Assembly: GCF_029407905.1 (NCBI RefSeq)
Contig: NC_073629.1
Location: 55,068,301-55,132,300, forward strand
Source: Bubalus kerabau
Lineage: Eukaryota; Chordata; Mammalia; Artiodactyla; Bovidae
DNA: 64,000 bases
Reading direction: 5' to 3'
Shown piece after piece: positions 44,926 through 56,250 of the stretch. The notes under the pieces are model-generated. The model was not told the origin of the DNA and made no database searches. It saw nothing but the letters and a program-made list of their open reading frames with translations. Made by a program: the position numbers and the translations under genes. Position 1 is the stretch's first letter. Every line of letters starts with the position of its first letter.

Positions 44926-45801
44926 AAAGCAATAAATGCTGGAGAGGATGTGGAGAAAAGGGAACCCTCTTATACTGTTGGTGGGAATGCAAACTAGTAC
45001 AGCCACTATGGAGAACAGTGTGGAGATTCCTTAAAAAAAAACTGGAAATATGGCAAAACCAATACAATATTGTAAAGTTAAAAAATAAAATATAATTAAA
45101 AAAAAAACAACACTGGAAATAGAACTGCCTTATCACCCAGCAATCCCACTGCTGGGCATACACACCAAGGAAACCAGAATTGAAAGAGACACGTGTACCC
45201 CAATGTTCATCGCAGCACTGTTTATAATAGCCAGGACATGGAAGCAACCTAGATGTCCATCAGCACATGAATGGATAAGAAAGCTGTGGTACATATACAC
45301 AATGGAGTATTACTCAGCCATTAAAAAGAATACATTTGAATCAGTTCTGATGAGGTGGATGAATCTGGAGCCGATTATACAGAGTGAAGTAAGCCAGAAA
45401 GAAAAACACCAATACAGTATGCTAACACATATATATGGAATTTAGAAAGATGGTAACGATAACCCTGTATATGAGACAGCAAAAGAGACACAGATGTATA
45501 GAACAGTCTTTTGGACTCTGTGGGAGAGGGAGAGGGTGGGATGATTTTGGAGAAGGGCATTGAAACATGTATAATATCATATAAGAAACGAATTGCCAGT
45601 CCAGGTTTGATGCATGATACAGGATGCTTGGGGCTGGTGCACTGGGATGACCCAGAGGGATGGTATGGGGAGGGAGGTGGGGGGATGGGGTTCAGGATGC
45701 GGAACATGTGTACATCCATGGCGGATTCATGTTGATGTATGGCAAAACCAATACAATATTGTGAAGTAATTAGCCTCCAATTAAAATAAATAAATTTAAA
45801 A
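44926..45801 (+). mobile_element. L1 LINE 3' end, very similar to 42886-43682
   Basis: caataaatgctggagaggat ... aattagcctccaattaaaat plus an AAAC-type tail. From about 45240 to 45580 I see no difference from 43120-43460, including the 60-residue tail of ORF2. It is interrupted by a 61-bp L1 tip at 45051-45111. Confidence 0.93.
45051..45111 (+). repeat. ultra-short (about 61 bp) L1 3' insertion
   Basis: Only tggcaaaaccaatacaatat and an A-rich tail are present, flanked by the duplication ACTGGAAATA at 45041-45050 and 45112-45121. It is inserted inside another L1. Confidence 0.88.
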
Positions 45802-45901
45802 CAAACAAACAAACAAAACCTTTTAAAGAAATTCCTCTTCATAGCAATTTAAAAAGAGGACATTTTTATATCATTGAATAAGCAGGCCTAGTACATGTAT
45901 G

Positions 45902-46092
45902 GGGTTCCCTCATGGCTCAAATAGTAAAGAATCTGCCTCCAATGACAGAGACCTGGGTTCAATCCCTGGGTTGGGAAGATCCCCTGGAGAAGGGCATGGC
46001 AACCCATTCCATTATTCTTGCCTGTAGAATCCCAAGGACTGAGGAGCCTGGAGGGCCACAGTCCATGGGGTTGCAAGGAGTCAGACACAACT
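45902..46092 (+). repeat. Bov-tA SINE
   Basis: Sense: ggttccctcatggctcaaat (tRNA-like head) to cagacacaactaagagaata. Confidence 0.92.
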
Positions 46093-46129
46093 AAGAGAAT
46101 AACACTAGAACATGCCTATAGGTAGACTG

Positions 46130-46318
46130 TAATCAGATGGTAAAGAATCTGCCCACAATACAGGAGACCTGGATTCGATCTCCAGGTCAGGATGGTCCTC
46201 TGGAGAAATGAATGGATTACCATTCCAGTATTTTTGCCTGGAGAATTCCATGGACAGAGGAGCCTGGTGGGCTACAATCCCATGGGATCACAAAGAATCA
46301 GACATGACTGACTAACAC
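46130..46318 (+). repeat. Bov-tA SINE
   Basis: A second sense copy close behind the first: cagatggtaaagaatctgcc ... cagacatgactgactaacac, followed by a short AC repeat (46316-46328). Confidence 0.9.
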
Positions 46319-46328
46319 ACACACACAC

Positions 46329-46680
46329 GACTAGAAAGGATAAAATGGTTTCATTATATATCAAAGCAAATAAGTCCTTTTCATTGCATTTTTTAGCCAG
46401 TACAGAGCATGTTTCCTTAAGATCAATGGGATCTTGTTTTCCCATAATGTGATGAAAACTGTAAAATTTGCTATTACATGCTGAACTTTCTGAGCCTTGT
46501 TTCATAGTGTTCAACTCATGCAAAATTGGAAACTGAGTAATCCATTGTTAGGTTAATTGCCCTCATGGGAAAGAATAATTTTGCATCTCAGCTCCCTGAA
46601 AAGAAATGATTACAGCCAGAATTGAACATAGGTTAAGCCACCAAAATGTCAGGCAGCCTGGAAATAAAACTACCATTGTT
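46329..46680. other. duplicated block A, unique part
   Basis: Collinear with 55214-55560 of block B (ttagccagtacagagcatgt versus ttagccagtatagagcatat). No gene was recognised. Confidence 0.7.
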
Positions 46681-46681
46681 T

Positions 46682-47925
46682 TACCAGTCACTTAGTCATG
46701 TCCAGCTCTTTGCAACCCCATGAACTGCAGCTTGCCAGGCTTCCCTGTCCTTCACTATCACCCAAAGTTTGGTCAAACCCATGTCCATTGAGTCCGTGAT
46801 GCCATCTAACCATCTCATCCTCTGTCACCCCTTTCTCCTCCTTCCTTCAGTCTTTCCCAGGGTCTTTTCCAGAGTGAGTTGGCTCTTCGCATCATGTGGC
46901 CAAAGTATTGGAGCTTCAGTTTCAGCATCAGTCCTTCCAATGAATGTTCAGGATTGATTTCCTTTAGGATTGACTGGTTTGATCTCCATGCTGCTCTCAA
47001 CAGTCTTCTCCAGCATCACAATTTGAAAGCATCAATTCTTTGGTGCTCAGCTTTCTTTAGGGTGCAACTCTCACATCTGTACTTGACTATTGGAAAAAAC
47101 ATAGCTTTGACTATATGCACTTTTTTTTTTTTTTTTTTTTTTTTTTTGCAAACTGATGTCTCTGCTTTATAAAATGCTGTCTAGTTTGGTCATAGCTTTC
47201 CTTCCAAAGGGCAAGCATCTTTTAATTTCATGGCTTCAGTCACTGTCTACACTAATTTTGGGGCCCAAGAAAATAAGCCTGTCATTATTTCCATGTTTTC
47301 TCCATCTATTTGCCATAAAGAGATGGGACCAGATGCCATTCTCTTCATTTTTTGAATGTTGAGTTTTAAGCCAGCTTTTTCCCTCTCCTTTTTCACCTTC
47401 ATCAAGAAGTTCTTTAGTTCCTCTTTGCTTTCTTCCATTAGAGTGGTGTCATTCATGTATCAGAGATTATTGATATTTCTCCCAGCAATCTTGATTCCAG
47501 CTTGTGAGTCATCCAACCCAGCATTTCATATGATGTACTTGGCATGTATGTTAAATAAGCAGGGTGACAATATGCAGCCTTGATGTACTCCTTTCCCAAT
47601 TTTGAACCACTCCATTGTTCCATGTCCGGTTCTAACTGTTGCTTCTTTACCTGCATACAGGTTTCTCAGGAGGCAGATAAGATGGTCTGGTTTTCCCATT
47701 TCCTTAAGAATTTTCCATGGTTTATTGTGATCCACACATTCAAGGGCTTTAGCATTGTCAGTGAAGCAAAAGTAGATTTTTTTTTGAATTCTCTTGCTTT
47801 CTGTATGATCCATCAGATGTTTGCTTTCTCTATGATCCAACAGATGTTGGCAATTTGATCTGTGGTTCCGCTGTCTTTTCTAAATCTTCATGTGCTGTGA
47901 ATCCTAGCTTGAAGGATCCTGAGCA
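46682..47925 (-). mobile_element. BovB LINE, 5'-truncated, ending in telomeric repeats
   Basis: Antisense 3' end at 46682. The 5' truncation is within the reverse transcriptase at about 47925, where (TTAGGG)n begins directly. It has a T-run at 47122-47147 and broken frames (47247-47456, 47526-47840). More diverged than the copies at 29443 and 58490. Confidence 0.92.
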
Positions 47926-47970
47926 TAGGGTTAGGGTTAGGGTTAGGGTTTACGGTTAGGGTTAGGGTTA
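47926..47970 (+). repeat. interstitial telomeric repeat (TTAGGG)n
   Basis: Four TTAGGG-type units (the first lacks a T), one variant TTTACGG, two more TTAGGG, then TTA: about 45 bp in all. It lies exactly between the BovB truncation point (gatcctgagca) and old L1-like sequence (ttccaaagaatagg). Block B lacks it at the corresponding place. Confidence 0.97.
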
Positions 47971-48005
47971 TTCCAAAGAATAGGAAAAGTTATTCAAAAG
48001 GATAT

Positions 48006-48213
48006 AAAAGTGTAGTCACTCAGTTGTGTGATCACTCTGTGATCCTATGGACTGTAGCCTGTCAGTCTCCTTCATCCATGGGATTTTTCAGGCAAGAAAA
48101 CTGGAGTGGGTTGCCATTTCCTTCTCCAGGGGATCTTATGGACTCAGGAATTGACTCAGACCTCCCTCATTACAGGCAGATTCTTTATCATCTGAGCCAC
48201 CAGGGAATATCTC
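48006..48213 (-). repeat. Bov-tA SINE
   Basis: Antisense. AAAAGGATA occurs on both sides (about 47997-48005 and 48215-48223) as a target duplication. Confidence 0.9.
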
Positions 48214-48224
48214 AAAAGGATACA

Positions 48225-48230
48225 GGCACC
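48225..48230. repeat. LTR target-site duplication, left
   Basis: GGCACC directly abuts the LTR end and matches 49394-49399. Confidence 0.9.
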
Positions 48231-49393
48231 TGCCAGGATCCAGCCCCAGCAGGATCCAGGGGTACCCTCAGGATGATGGCTTAGGCGATAAGGATAGCAA
48301 AGCCGAGAGCAGGGCTTGATCTTCCTTGATTTACACAGAAAGCCAATAAAGCTCCTGTGTTCCAAGGAGTCATCCTGAAAGAACAACAGAGAGAGAAAAG
48401 GAGGGAAAAGGAAAAAAAGAATGACACAGGGAGACCAAGCTTTGGTGAGCGAGGCCCATAACTATTTTCAAAAGGAACTTTTATACCTTAATTTGTACGT
48501 AGAGGGAAATGAAAGATGCAAAGTCATACAGAGTCAGCCCAAACATTATATCTGTTTTGTCTTTATCAAAACCGGGATTTTTTTCTTCATACCTTTCCCA
48601 TAAACAATGTTGTGTACAATATCTTCTGGCCTTGGAGGCCTGTGTACATTTTATGACCCTTTTTTGATAAAGGCTGCTTAACCAGAGAACTTATTTTCCC
48701 TTGAAGTGTTTTTTCTCTATTTTCCCCAGCCTCAGAAAATACTAAATAAAGTTACATTCTCACGGAGCAAAGGTGCAGTGGGTCACAACAAATAAAGAAC
48801 CAATTAGCTCAAAGGTCTGATGTGGTTAATTCCAAGGTTGCTACTTGTTTTTCTTACATTCCAACTATGTTAACTAATGCACTCCCAGGTGCACAATGGA
48901 TAAAGGATATGGTAACTTGGCAGCAAGCACTGGCCCAATAATGAAGCCCTTTACCAGTACTATCTATTCTAATAATTTTTCATCCCTTAAAAGACTTTAT
49001 GCTTATTAGGACTTTTAGAATGTTTTGGCTTCCTGTGCCTTTCAAGGTTGGGGAGTTGTGAGCAATCATGTGTGTTAATTGCAAGAGCATGGATAAATCT
49101 GTCAGGCAAGCTAGAAAGCCATCAGAGGGGTCTGAATTGAAACACTCTTATCATGTCCATTAACTAAAGCCCTAAGTTGGTTTTTTTCCAGAGAAAGGTG
49201 GTCAGGGACAGCCCCCTGTTAATGTCAGAAGAGTTGGTGAAAGGCACAATATAATAAACAGAGAGATTTTGGTTTTGGGGTAGATGCTCGAGCAGATTCA
49301 GGGGGTCCCTCGAGGCCTGATCCGCCCTTGCCTGTCAGGTCTTTTCTGCATGACCTTTGTCATGGGTGGGATCTCCTGTGGTGGCTCCTGGCA
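48231..49393 (-). repeat. solo LTR of an endogenous retrovirus (class II-like)
   Basis: 1163 bp. In minus orientation it begins TGCCAGGAGCC and ends GGATCCTGGCA, i.e. TG...CA. It is flanked by the 6-bp direct repeat GGCACC at 48225-48230 and 49394-49399. A TATA-like aaggtataaaag lies near 48479-48490 (minus strand) and gives a plausible U3/R layout. A six-base duplication is typical of betaretrovirus-like ERVs. No internal retroviral genes are present, so it is a solo LTR left by recombination. Confidence 0.9.
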
Positions 49394-49399
49394 GGCACC
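49394..49399. repeat. LTR target-site duplication, right
   Basis: GGCACC directly abuts the LTR start (minus orientation). Confidence 0.9.
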
Positions 49400-49402
49400 C
49401 CA

Positions 49403-49880
49403 ATATTCTTTGCAGTTTTATTTGCAATAGTCAAGATATGAAACAACCTAAGTGCCTGTCAATGAATAAATGGACAAAAAAAGATGTTTTATATATAAAT
49501 ACAATAAATACTAGTCAGCCATAAAATAGAATGAAATTCTGACTTTTGCAACACTGAAGGACCTTGACACTATTATGCTGAATGAAATAGATCAAGTGGA
49601 GAAAGACAAATACCATATTATTTCACTTGTATGAGGAGACAAAAAAAGAAAAAGCAAATAAGCAAACAAAGTAAAACAAAATGAACTCATAGATACAGTG
49701 AACAATTGGCAATTACAAGAGGAAACAGTGCCGGGGGTAGACAAAATTGGTGAAGAGAATCACCTGTATAGTGATGAATGACAAGTGTATTTGTGGTAGT
49801 GATCATTTATTTCTATATACAGATGTCAAATTATAGTGATGTACACATGAAACATAAATAGTTTTAAAAATAGGGAAAGT
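49403..49880 (+). repeat. old L1 3' end (block A copy)
   Basis: ttgcaatagtcaagatatga ... gaaagacaaataccatatta. Collinear with 55757-56250 in block B. Confidence 0.85.
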
Positions 49881-51341
49881 ACATTTGCCCAACTATCTCA
49901 AAAAAAACACTCTAAAAGAGAGATGAGAAAATGAACTTTCTTCAGGTTATAAACTTAAAGAATTCACCATCATTTACCTTGATATTATATGCAATTTACA
50001 AAAAGTTTCAACTGTCCCTGGTATCAAGGTTTTGGTTTGTTTCCCACATAAACAGTACATTTTTTGATCAAAATAAGAAGCTAATCAAAATAGGTCTGAT
50101 TACTAGCATTAGACCTATTTCAAAGTAATCCTTCCCTACTTTCATTTTCAATTTCACTTCTATTAACCATAAACTGTACTTCACATTTTGTCCTAAAATT
50201 GACACCAGCACTTTACATTCATGAAAAAGGGTCGAGATAAACTTTAGAACTTCTCATTTACAAAACATTAATCAAACAAAGCAAGAAAGGAAACAAGGGA
50301 GGAGACAGGCAGAATTCATGCATTGTTGCTCAGATTTTCTCAAATTAGACTTAAATACAGCCTTAAACTCTATGGACACACTGACATGTCATTTGAGAAA
50401 CTGACACCAATTTCTTGAAAGCTTAGTTAAGAAATAACTTTTGAGAACAGCCAAGATGGAATTTTAGAAAGACCTTGAGCTTTCTTACACTTATAAGCAC
50501 ACCAAACCAAAACTACTTGCAGAGAAACAATCAATGGAAAAGGTGGGAAAATATCAGAATAGATCTTCTATAATTAGAGACATAAGGAGGGAATGACAAG
50601 GAGATTGGTAGGAGGGGCAAAATCACAATATCATCAGATCCCATACACCCTGAGTGAGGGAACCCTCAAACTGGACAATAATCATCTTGTAGAGGTTCTC
50701 CTGCAGGAGCAAGAGTTCTGAGCCCCACTTCAGGCTCTTGAACACAGGACTCCAGTACCCGAAAGATGAGCCCCAGAGCATCTAACTTTGAAGGCCAATA
50801 GGGCATAGTTTCAGGAATCCCACAGAACTTTGGGAAATAGAGACTCAGTCTAAAATGGCACACATAAAATTTCACTCACATGAGGACCCAGAGAAAAAGC
50901 AGCAATTTTATAGGAGCCTGGGCCAGCCCTACTGGCTAATTTTAGAGTTTCCTGGAGAGGCGAGGTGGTGATTGTAGATCACCCTAGAGACACAGATTCT
51001 GGGTGGCAGCCATATTGAGGAACTTTGAACCACATGAACACTCTTGGCAGCTGCCACATTGACTCTTTAGTGCCAAGATCTGTCCCTACCCAAAAGGCTG
51101 AAGACAATTTAAGAGACCCTATACCATTAAGCTGACACATATTTTCAGTGTAGTATAGGGGTCCCAGAAGGAGAAGAGAGAGAGGGAGTGGGATGAGAAT
51201 ATAACTGAAGACATCATAGCTGAAAACCTTCCTAACTTGGAAAAGGAAACAGACACTGGAGTCTAGGAAGTGCAGAGTGTTTCACATAACATGAATCCAG
51301 AGCAAAACACCAAGATACATTATAATTAAAAAGACAACCAG
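49881..51341 (+). repeat. old L1 5' region and flank (block A copy)
   Basis: 49880-50440 is collinear unassigned sequence. 50445-51340 resembles an old L1 5' region (acagccaagatggaatttta, atcttctataattagagaca). The whole segment pairs with 56255-58030 in block B. Confidence 0.7.
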
Positions 51342-52218
51342 AAAGTATAAAACTAGAGGAAAACATAGGAAAAACACTCTCTGACATAAATCACAGCAGG
51401 ATCCTCTATGACCCACCTCCCAGAGTAATGGAAATAAAAGCAAAAATAAACAAATGGGACCTAATTAAACTTAAAAGCTTTTGCACAACGAAGAAAGCTA
51501 TAAGCAAGGTGAAAAGACAGCCTTCAGAATGGGAGAAAATAATAGCAAACAAAGCAACTGACAAAGAATTAATCTCAAAAATACATAAGCAGCTCATGCA
51601 GCTCAATTCCAGAAAAATAAATGACCCAATCAAAAAATGGGCCAAAGAACTAACAGACATTTCTCCAAAGAAGACATACAGATGGCTAACTAACACGTGA
51701 AAAGATGCTCAACATCACTCATTATCAGACAGATGCAAATCAAAACCACAATGAGGTACCATCTCATGCCACTCAGAATGTCTGCGATCCAAAAGTCTAC
51801 AAGCAATAAATGCTGGAGAGGGTGTGAAGAAAAAGGAACCCTCTTACACTATTGGTGGGAATGCAAACTAGTACAGCCACTATGGAGAACAGTGTGGAGA
51901 TTCCTTAAAAAACTGGAAGTAGAACTGCCATATGACCCAGCAATCCCGCTGCTGGGCATACACACCGAGGAAACCAGAATTCAAAGAGACACATGTACCC
52001 CAGTATTCATTGCAGTACTGTTTATAATAGCTAGGACATGGAAGCAATCTAGATGTCCATCAGCAGATGAATGTATAAGAAGGCCATGGTACATATACAC
52101 AATGAAATATTACTCAGCTATTAAAAATAATGCATTTGAATCAGTTCTAATGAAGTAGATGAAACTGGAGCCTATTATACAGAGTGAAGTAAGTCAGAAA
52201 GAAAACATCAATACAGTA
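51342..52218 (+). mobile_element. L1 LINE fragment lacking its 3' end
   Basis: ORF2 C-terminal region in two open pieces (51428-51700 and 51697-52158). It stops at ...atacagtatgct and is replaced by a BOV-A2. The usual 3' untranslated tail and A-tail are missing, so the right end is a rearrangement junction. Confidence 0.9.
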
Positions 52219-52493
52219 TGCTGTTGCTGCTAAGTCACTTCAGTCATGTCTGACTCTGTGCGACCCCATAGACGGTAGCCCACCAAGCTCCCCCATCCCT
52301 GGGATTCTCCAGGCAAGAACACTAGAATGGGTTGCCATTTCCTTCTCCAATGCATGAAAGTGAAAAGTGAAAGTGAAGTCGCTCAGTCGTGTCCTACTCT
52401 TCGCGACCCCATGGACTGCAGCCTACCAGGCTCCTCTGTCCATGGGATTTTCCAGGCAAGAGTACTGGAGTGGGGTGCCATTGCCTTCTCCAT
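52219..52493 (-). repeat. BOV-A2 SINE at a duplication junction
   Basis: Antisense dimer (ttgctgctaagtcacttcag ... gccattgccttctccat). Left neighbour: truncated L1. Right neighbour: the start of block B (taagacatgagaggataact). Confidence 0.92.
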
Positions 52494-52494
52494 G

Positions 52495-53342
52495 TAAGAC
52501 ATGAGAGGATAACTAACTTTGCATGACACTTTCTTCTGTGACATTTATATTTTTCAAGAATTCTTACATATTGAAACATAAGTACAGTTATTAAAATTAA
52601 GAGCAGAATAATGTATGGAATGAAGAAGTTCCTATGACAAGGTGAAAGGATTATAACTACTAGAAATAACATGTCAGCTCAACAGGGAATACCTACTTGT
52701 TACAGCAGGAAGTGGAAAATATATGATGTGCATCCTAACTTTCTTGTCATTTGGAGTTCTCGCTAAGGCGTTGAAATTTAGTCCCTAATTCTTTACAGAA
52801 AAAGGGTCCCTGGGTATGTTGGCTAAAATGTTCTCTAAGTACTAATCTTAGATTTTAAAAGATGGTGATTTCAAAGGAAAATTTCTCTTCAACTCAACAT
52901 TTTAGGAATTCTTCTTAGCTGTCTGATGCTTGACCATTGACTTAGAATAAATTGCTGGCAATTCCCCAATAGGACAAATTCTCTTGATTTTGGGAATTTG
53001 AGCCCAACATAGATATCCCTAATCCAGGTCCCCAGCCTGAAACCCTGATCTGTCACCATCCGTTCCTCCTTATCGTCTCCGATTTCCTAAGATTGGGTCT
53101 GGTGTCCTTCTCTGTGGTGCCATTGTATCAGATTTCCTTCAGACCACAGGATTTTTGTGTAATTTTAGTACTGAAACGACCTATTTATATTTTGTCTCCT
53201 ACTGCCTCATGATCTTGTCTTTTTGATGTTCTTCCCTGTCTATGTAGCTCCCACCACAAAGCCTACCACATAAGCCCCAGGTATTCAAACAAGGCATGTG
53301 AATAAATACATGAGCTTCCACTCATCAGGGCCACAAATAGCT
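52495..53342. other. duplicated block B, left part
   Basis: 52497-52680 pairs with 40393-40590, and 52560-53330 pairs with 27230-28110 behind the intact GBP gene. It has no GBP exon of its own. Confidence 0.75.
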
Positions 53343-53457
53343 GTGGCAACCCACTCCAGTATTCTTGCCTGGAAAATCCCATGGATGGACAAGCCTGGCA
53401 GGCTACAGTCCGTGGGGTCGTAAAGAGTCAGACACGGCAGAGAGACTTTCACTCACT
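53343..53457 (+). repeat. BovA SINE fragment
   Basis: gtggcaacccactccagtat ... cagagagactttcactcact. Confidence 0.85.
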
Positions 53458-53539
53458 TGTGGGTATTAATTGGAGTCAGCATCTAAACAAATACAGCACA
53501 CATTATTCTGAAATATTTTACTACTAATTTCCACACAAA

Positions 53540-53615
53540 ACTTGGACAGGGGAACCTGACAGGCTACAGCCCATGGGGTCGCAAAGAGTCAGACATGACT
53601 TAGTGACTAAATACA
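53540..53615 (+). repeat. BovA SINE tail fragment
   Basis: cttggacaggggaacctgac ... gacttagtgactaaatacaa. It interrupts the block B counterpart of 41156-41170. Confidence 0.8.
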
Positions 53616-54043
53616 ACAGCCACATGGAAAAAAATAACCTTGTCGAGTTCCAATCTGTGATTGTTCAGAATGTTTGTCTCCTACTTAATCACTAGGATAA
53701 AACACCCTTATTGCACCCTGCAACTACATAAATTGACTCTGGATTCTGTCCAATCCATGAGGATGAGTAAAATGCCTCATTGCGGCCTCATTTCCTATGC
53801 AAGATAACTCATCTGAGGATATTGAACACTCTATATGACAGATTTTGTGTAATATCATTCATTAATTAATACTCATCAAGTAAACGTATGACAAGGGATT
53901 TCAACACCCATCACCTAGCAGAAAATTTTTCTTAATATAAATGATTTCTCTTTTTCAGAGGAAAAGTACTTTCCTGTTGGGTATGTGTTCTTCTATGAGT
54001 ATCAAAGAATTTAGTATCATTTTAAAAATTTACTATTCACAGA

Positions 54044-54345
54044 AAGACTCCTTCATAGCTCGGTTGGTAAAGAATCCACCTGCAATGCCGGAGACCCTGA
54101 TTCGATTCCTGGGTCAGGAAGATCTCCTGGAGAAGGGATCGGCTACCCACGCCAGTTTTCTTGGGCTTCCCTTGTGGCTTAGCTGATAAAGAATCCACCT
54201 GCAATGTGGCAGAACTGGATTGGATCTCTGGGTTGGGAAGATGCCCTGGAGAAGGGAAAGGCTATCCACTCCAGTATTCTGGCCTAGAGAATTCAATGGA
54301 GTTGCAAAGAGTCAGACACAACTGAGTGACTTTCACTTTCACTTA
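54044..54345 (+). repeat. tandem Bov-tA SINE
   Basis: Two tRNA-like heads (ccttcatagctcggttggta; cccttgtggcttagctgata), each with a BovA body. The flanks ctattcacagaaa and cttattcacagaaa suggest a target duplication. Confidence 0.88.
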
Positions 54346-54408
54346 TTCACAGAAAAGTATAAAAATAATAAACTGCAATCCCAATAGTGAGTTAAAAATG
54401 CTATTCAT

Positions 54409-54682
54409 GCTGCTGCTGCTGCTGCTAAGTCGCTTCAGTAGTGTCCGACTCTGTGCAACCCCATAGACGGCAGCCCACTAGGCTCCTCTGTCCCTGGGAT
54501 TCTCCAGGCAAGAGTACTGGAGTGGGTTGCCATTTCCTCCTCCAATGCATGAGAAGTGAAAGTGAAGTTGCTCAGTCGTGCCCGACTCTTAGTGACTCCA
54601 TGGACTGCAGCCTACCAGGCTCCTCCGTCCAAGAGATTTTCCAGGCAAGGGTACGGGAGTGGGTTGCCATTGCCTTCTCCAT
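54409..54682 (-). repeat. BOV-A2 dimeric SINE
   Basis: Antisense, starting in a GCT repeat. Near-perfect target duplication: aaaaatgctattcat (54394-54408) and aaaaatgctgttcat (54686-54700). Confidence 0.93.
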
Positions 54683-54737
54683 TAAAAAAATGCTGTTCAT
54701 AATGGAATGCAAATGTTCAAAGCTCTGATTTATTTAT

Positions 54738-54936
54738 TGTTGTTCTTGTTTATTCACTAAGTTGTGTCTGACTCTGCAATCCCTTGGACTGTAGCCCAGT
54801 AGGCTCCTCTGTCCACAGGATTTCCCAGGCAAGAATACTGGAGTGGGTTGCCATCTCCTCCTTCCCGACACAGGGATCCAACCCACATCTCCTGCTTGGC
54901 AGGCAGATTCTTTACCACTAAGCTACCTGGGTAGAC
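54738..54936 (-). repeat. Bov-tA SINE
   Basis: Antisense: ttcactaagttgtgtctgac ... taccactaagctacctgggt. Confidence 0.9.
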
Positions 54937-55589
54937 TCTGATCTACTTATTACTGATATATAAATGTTCTCATCAACAGAACAGTATTGCACCTATTATG
55001 AACTGAGTTATTCACAGCCAACATGCCCAAATTTGTCTATAACAATAACTTTGATTATCTAGAAAAGGGTGTGGAATATGGGCAAAAAAATTCATTCCTT
55101 CATATTATTGGTTAATTAAAAGTCTTAAAGAAATTCCTCTTCATAACAACAGAAAAAAGAACACTTTATATTATTGAATAAGCAGTCCCCAGTACATGTG
55201 TATCAGTAGATTGAAATGACTAGAAAGAATAAACTCATGTTAATTATATATCTAAGCAAATGAGTCCTTTACCATTGCAGTTTTTAGCCAGTATAGAGCA
55301 TATTTCCTTAAGATCAATGAGATCTTGTTTTCTGTTAAGCAGATAGGATGGCACAATTTACTATTACATGCTAAACTTTCTGTACCTTGCTTCAGAGAGT
55401 CAAACTCATGCTAAATTAGAAACTGAATAATTGATTTTTTGGATACTTGAAAGAATAATCTAATGTCTTTCATCTCCCTGAGAAGAAATGGTTACAGCCA
55501 GGATTGAACCTTTGTCAAGATTCCAAGGTGTCAAGGAGCCTGTAGATACAACTACCATATATCCCAGCTATTCCATGTTTGTGGACTAG
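54937..55589. other. duplicated block B, middle part
   Basis: Pairs with 41690-41846 and 45825-46680 of block A. The junction near 55105-55130 is the empty site for the A-specific L1 cluster. No gene was recognised. Confidence 0.75.
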
Positions 55590-55702
55590 TACAGGGTAAA
55601 CTCTGGGAGTTGGTGATGGACAGGGAGGCCTGGTGTGCTGCAGTCCATAGGGTCGCAGGGAGTCAGACATGACTGAGTGACTAAACTGAACTGAACCGAA
55701 TA
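55590..55702 (+). repeat. BovB 3' fragment
   Basis: ctctgggagttggtgatgga ... ctaaactgaactgaaccgaa, sense. Confidence 0.9.
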
Positions 55703-55734
55703 GGAAATTACCCAAAGTACAGGAAAACAGTAAT

Positions 55735-56250
55735 TCAAACTGCTATAGGCACTGAGATCTTCTTTGTAGCATTATTTATATTAGCCAAGATATGGAAACA
55801 ACCGAAGTGCCAGTCAATGACTGAATAGATAGAAAGATATGAGATATATACATATATAATACTCAGCCATAAAATAGAATTCAAGTCTGACATTTGTGAC
55901 AACATGGATGGACCTTGACAGTATAATGCTGAATGAAATAGGTCAAGTGAAGAAAGACAAATGCCATATGATTTCACTCACATGAGGAGACAAAAAAAAA
56001 AAAAAAAAAAAGCAAATGAGCAAACAGGGTAAACAAACAAACAAAGCCCTCATAGATACAGTGAACAACTGGTGGTTACTAGAGGCAAGGGGGGACAGGG
56101 CAGAGGAGGCAGACAAATGGTGAAGGGGGTCAACTGTATGGTGGTAGGTGACAACTAGACTTGTGATGGTGATCACTTTTTGTGTGTACAGAAATCAAAT
56201 TGTAATACTTAACATGAAACTTTTGAAGTTAAAAAATAGGGAAAGGATCC
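55735..56250 (+). repeat. old L1 3' end (block B copy)
   Basis: ttagccaagatatggaaaca ... aacatggatggaccttgaca. It contains an A-run at 55993-56011. Pairs with 49403-49880. Confidence 0.85.

Noticed and set aside
47122..47147. T-run as possible transcription terminator
   Set aside because: It lies inside an antisense BovB and is simple-sequence expansion.
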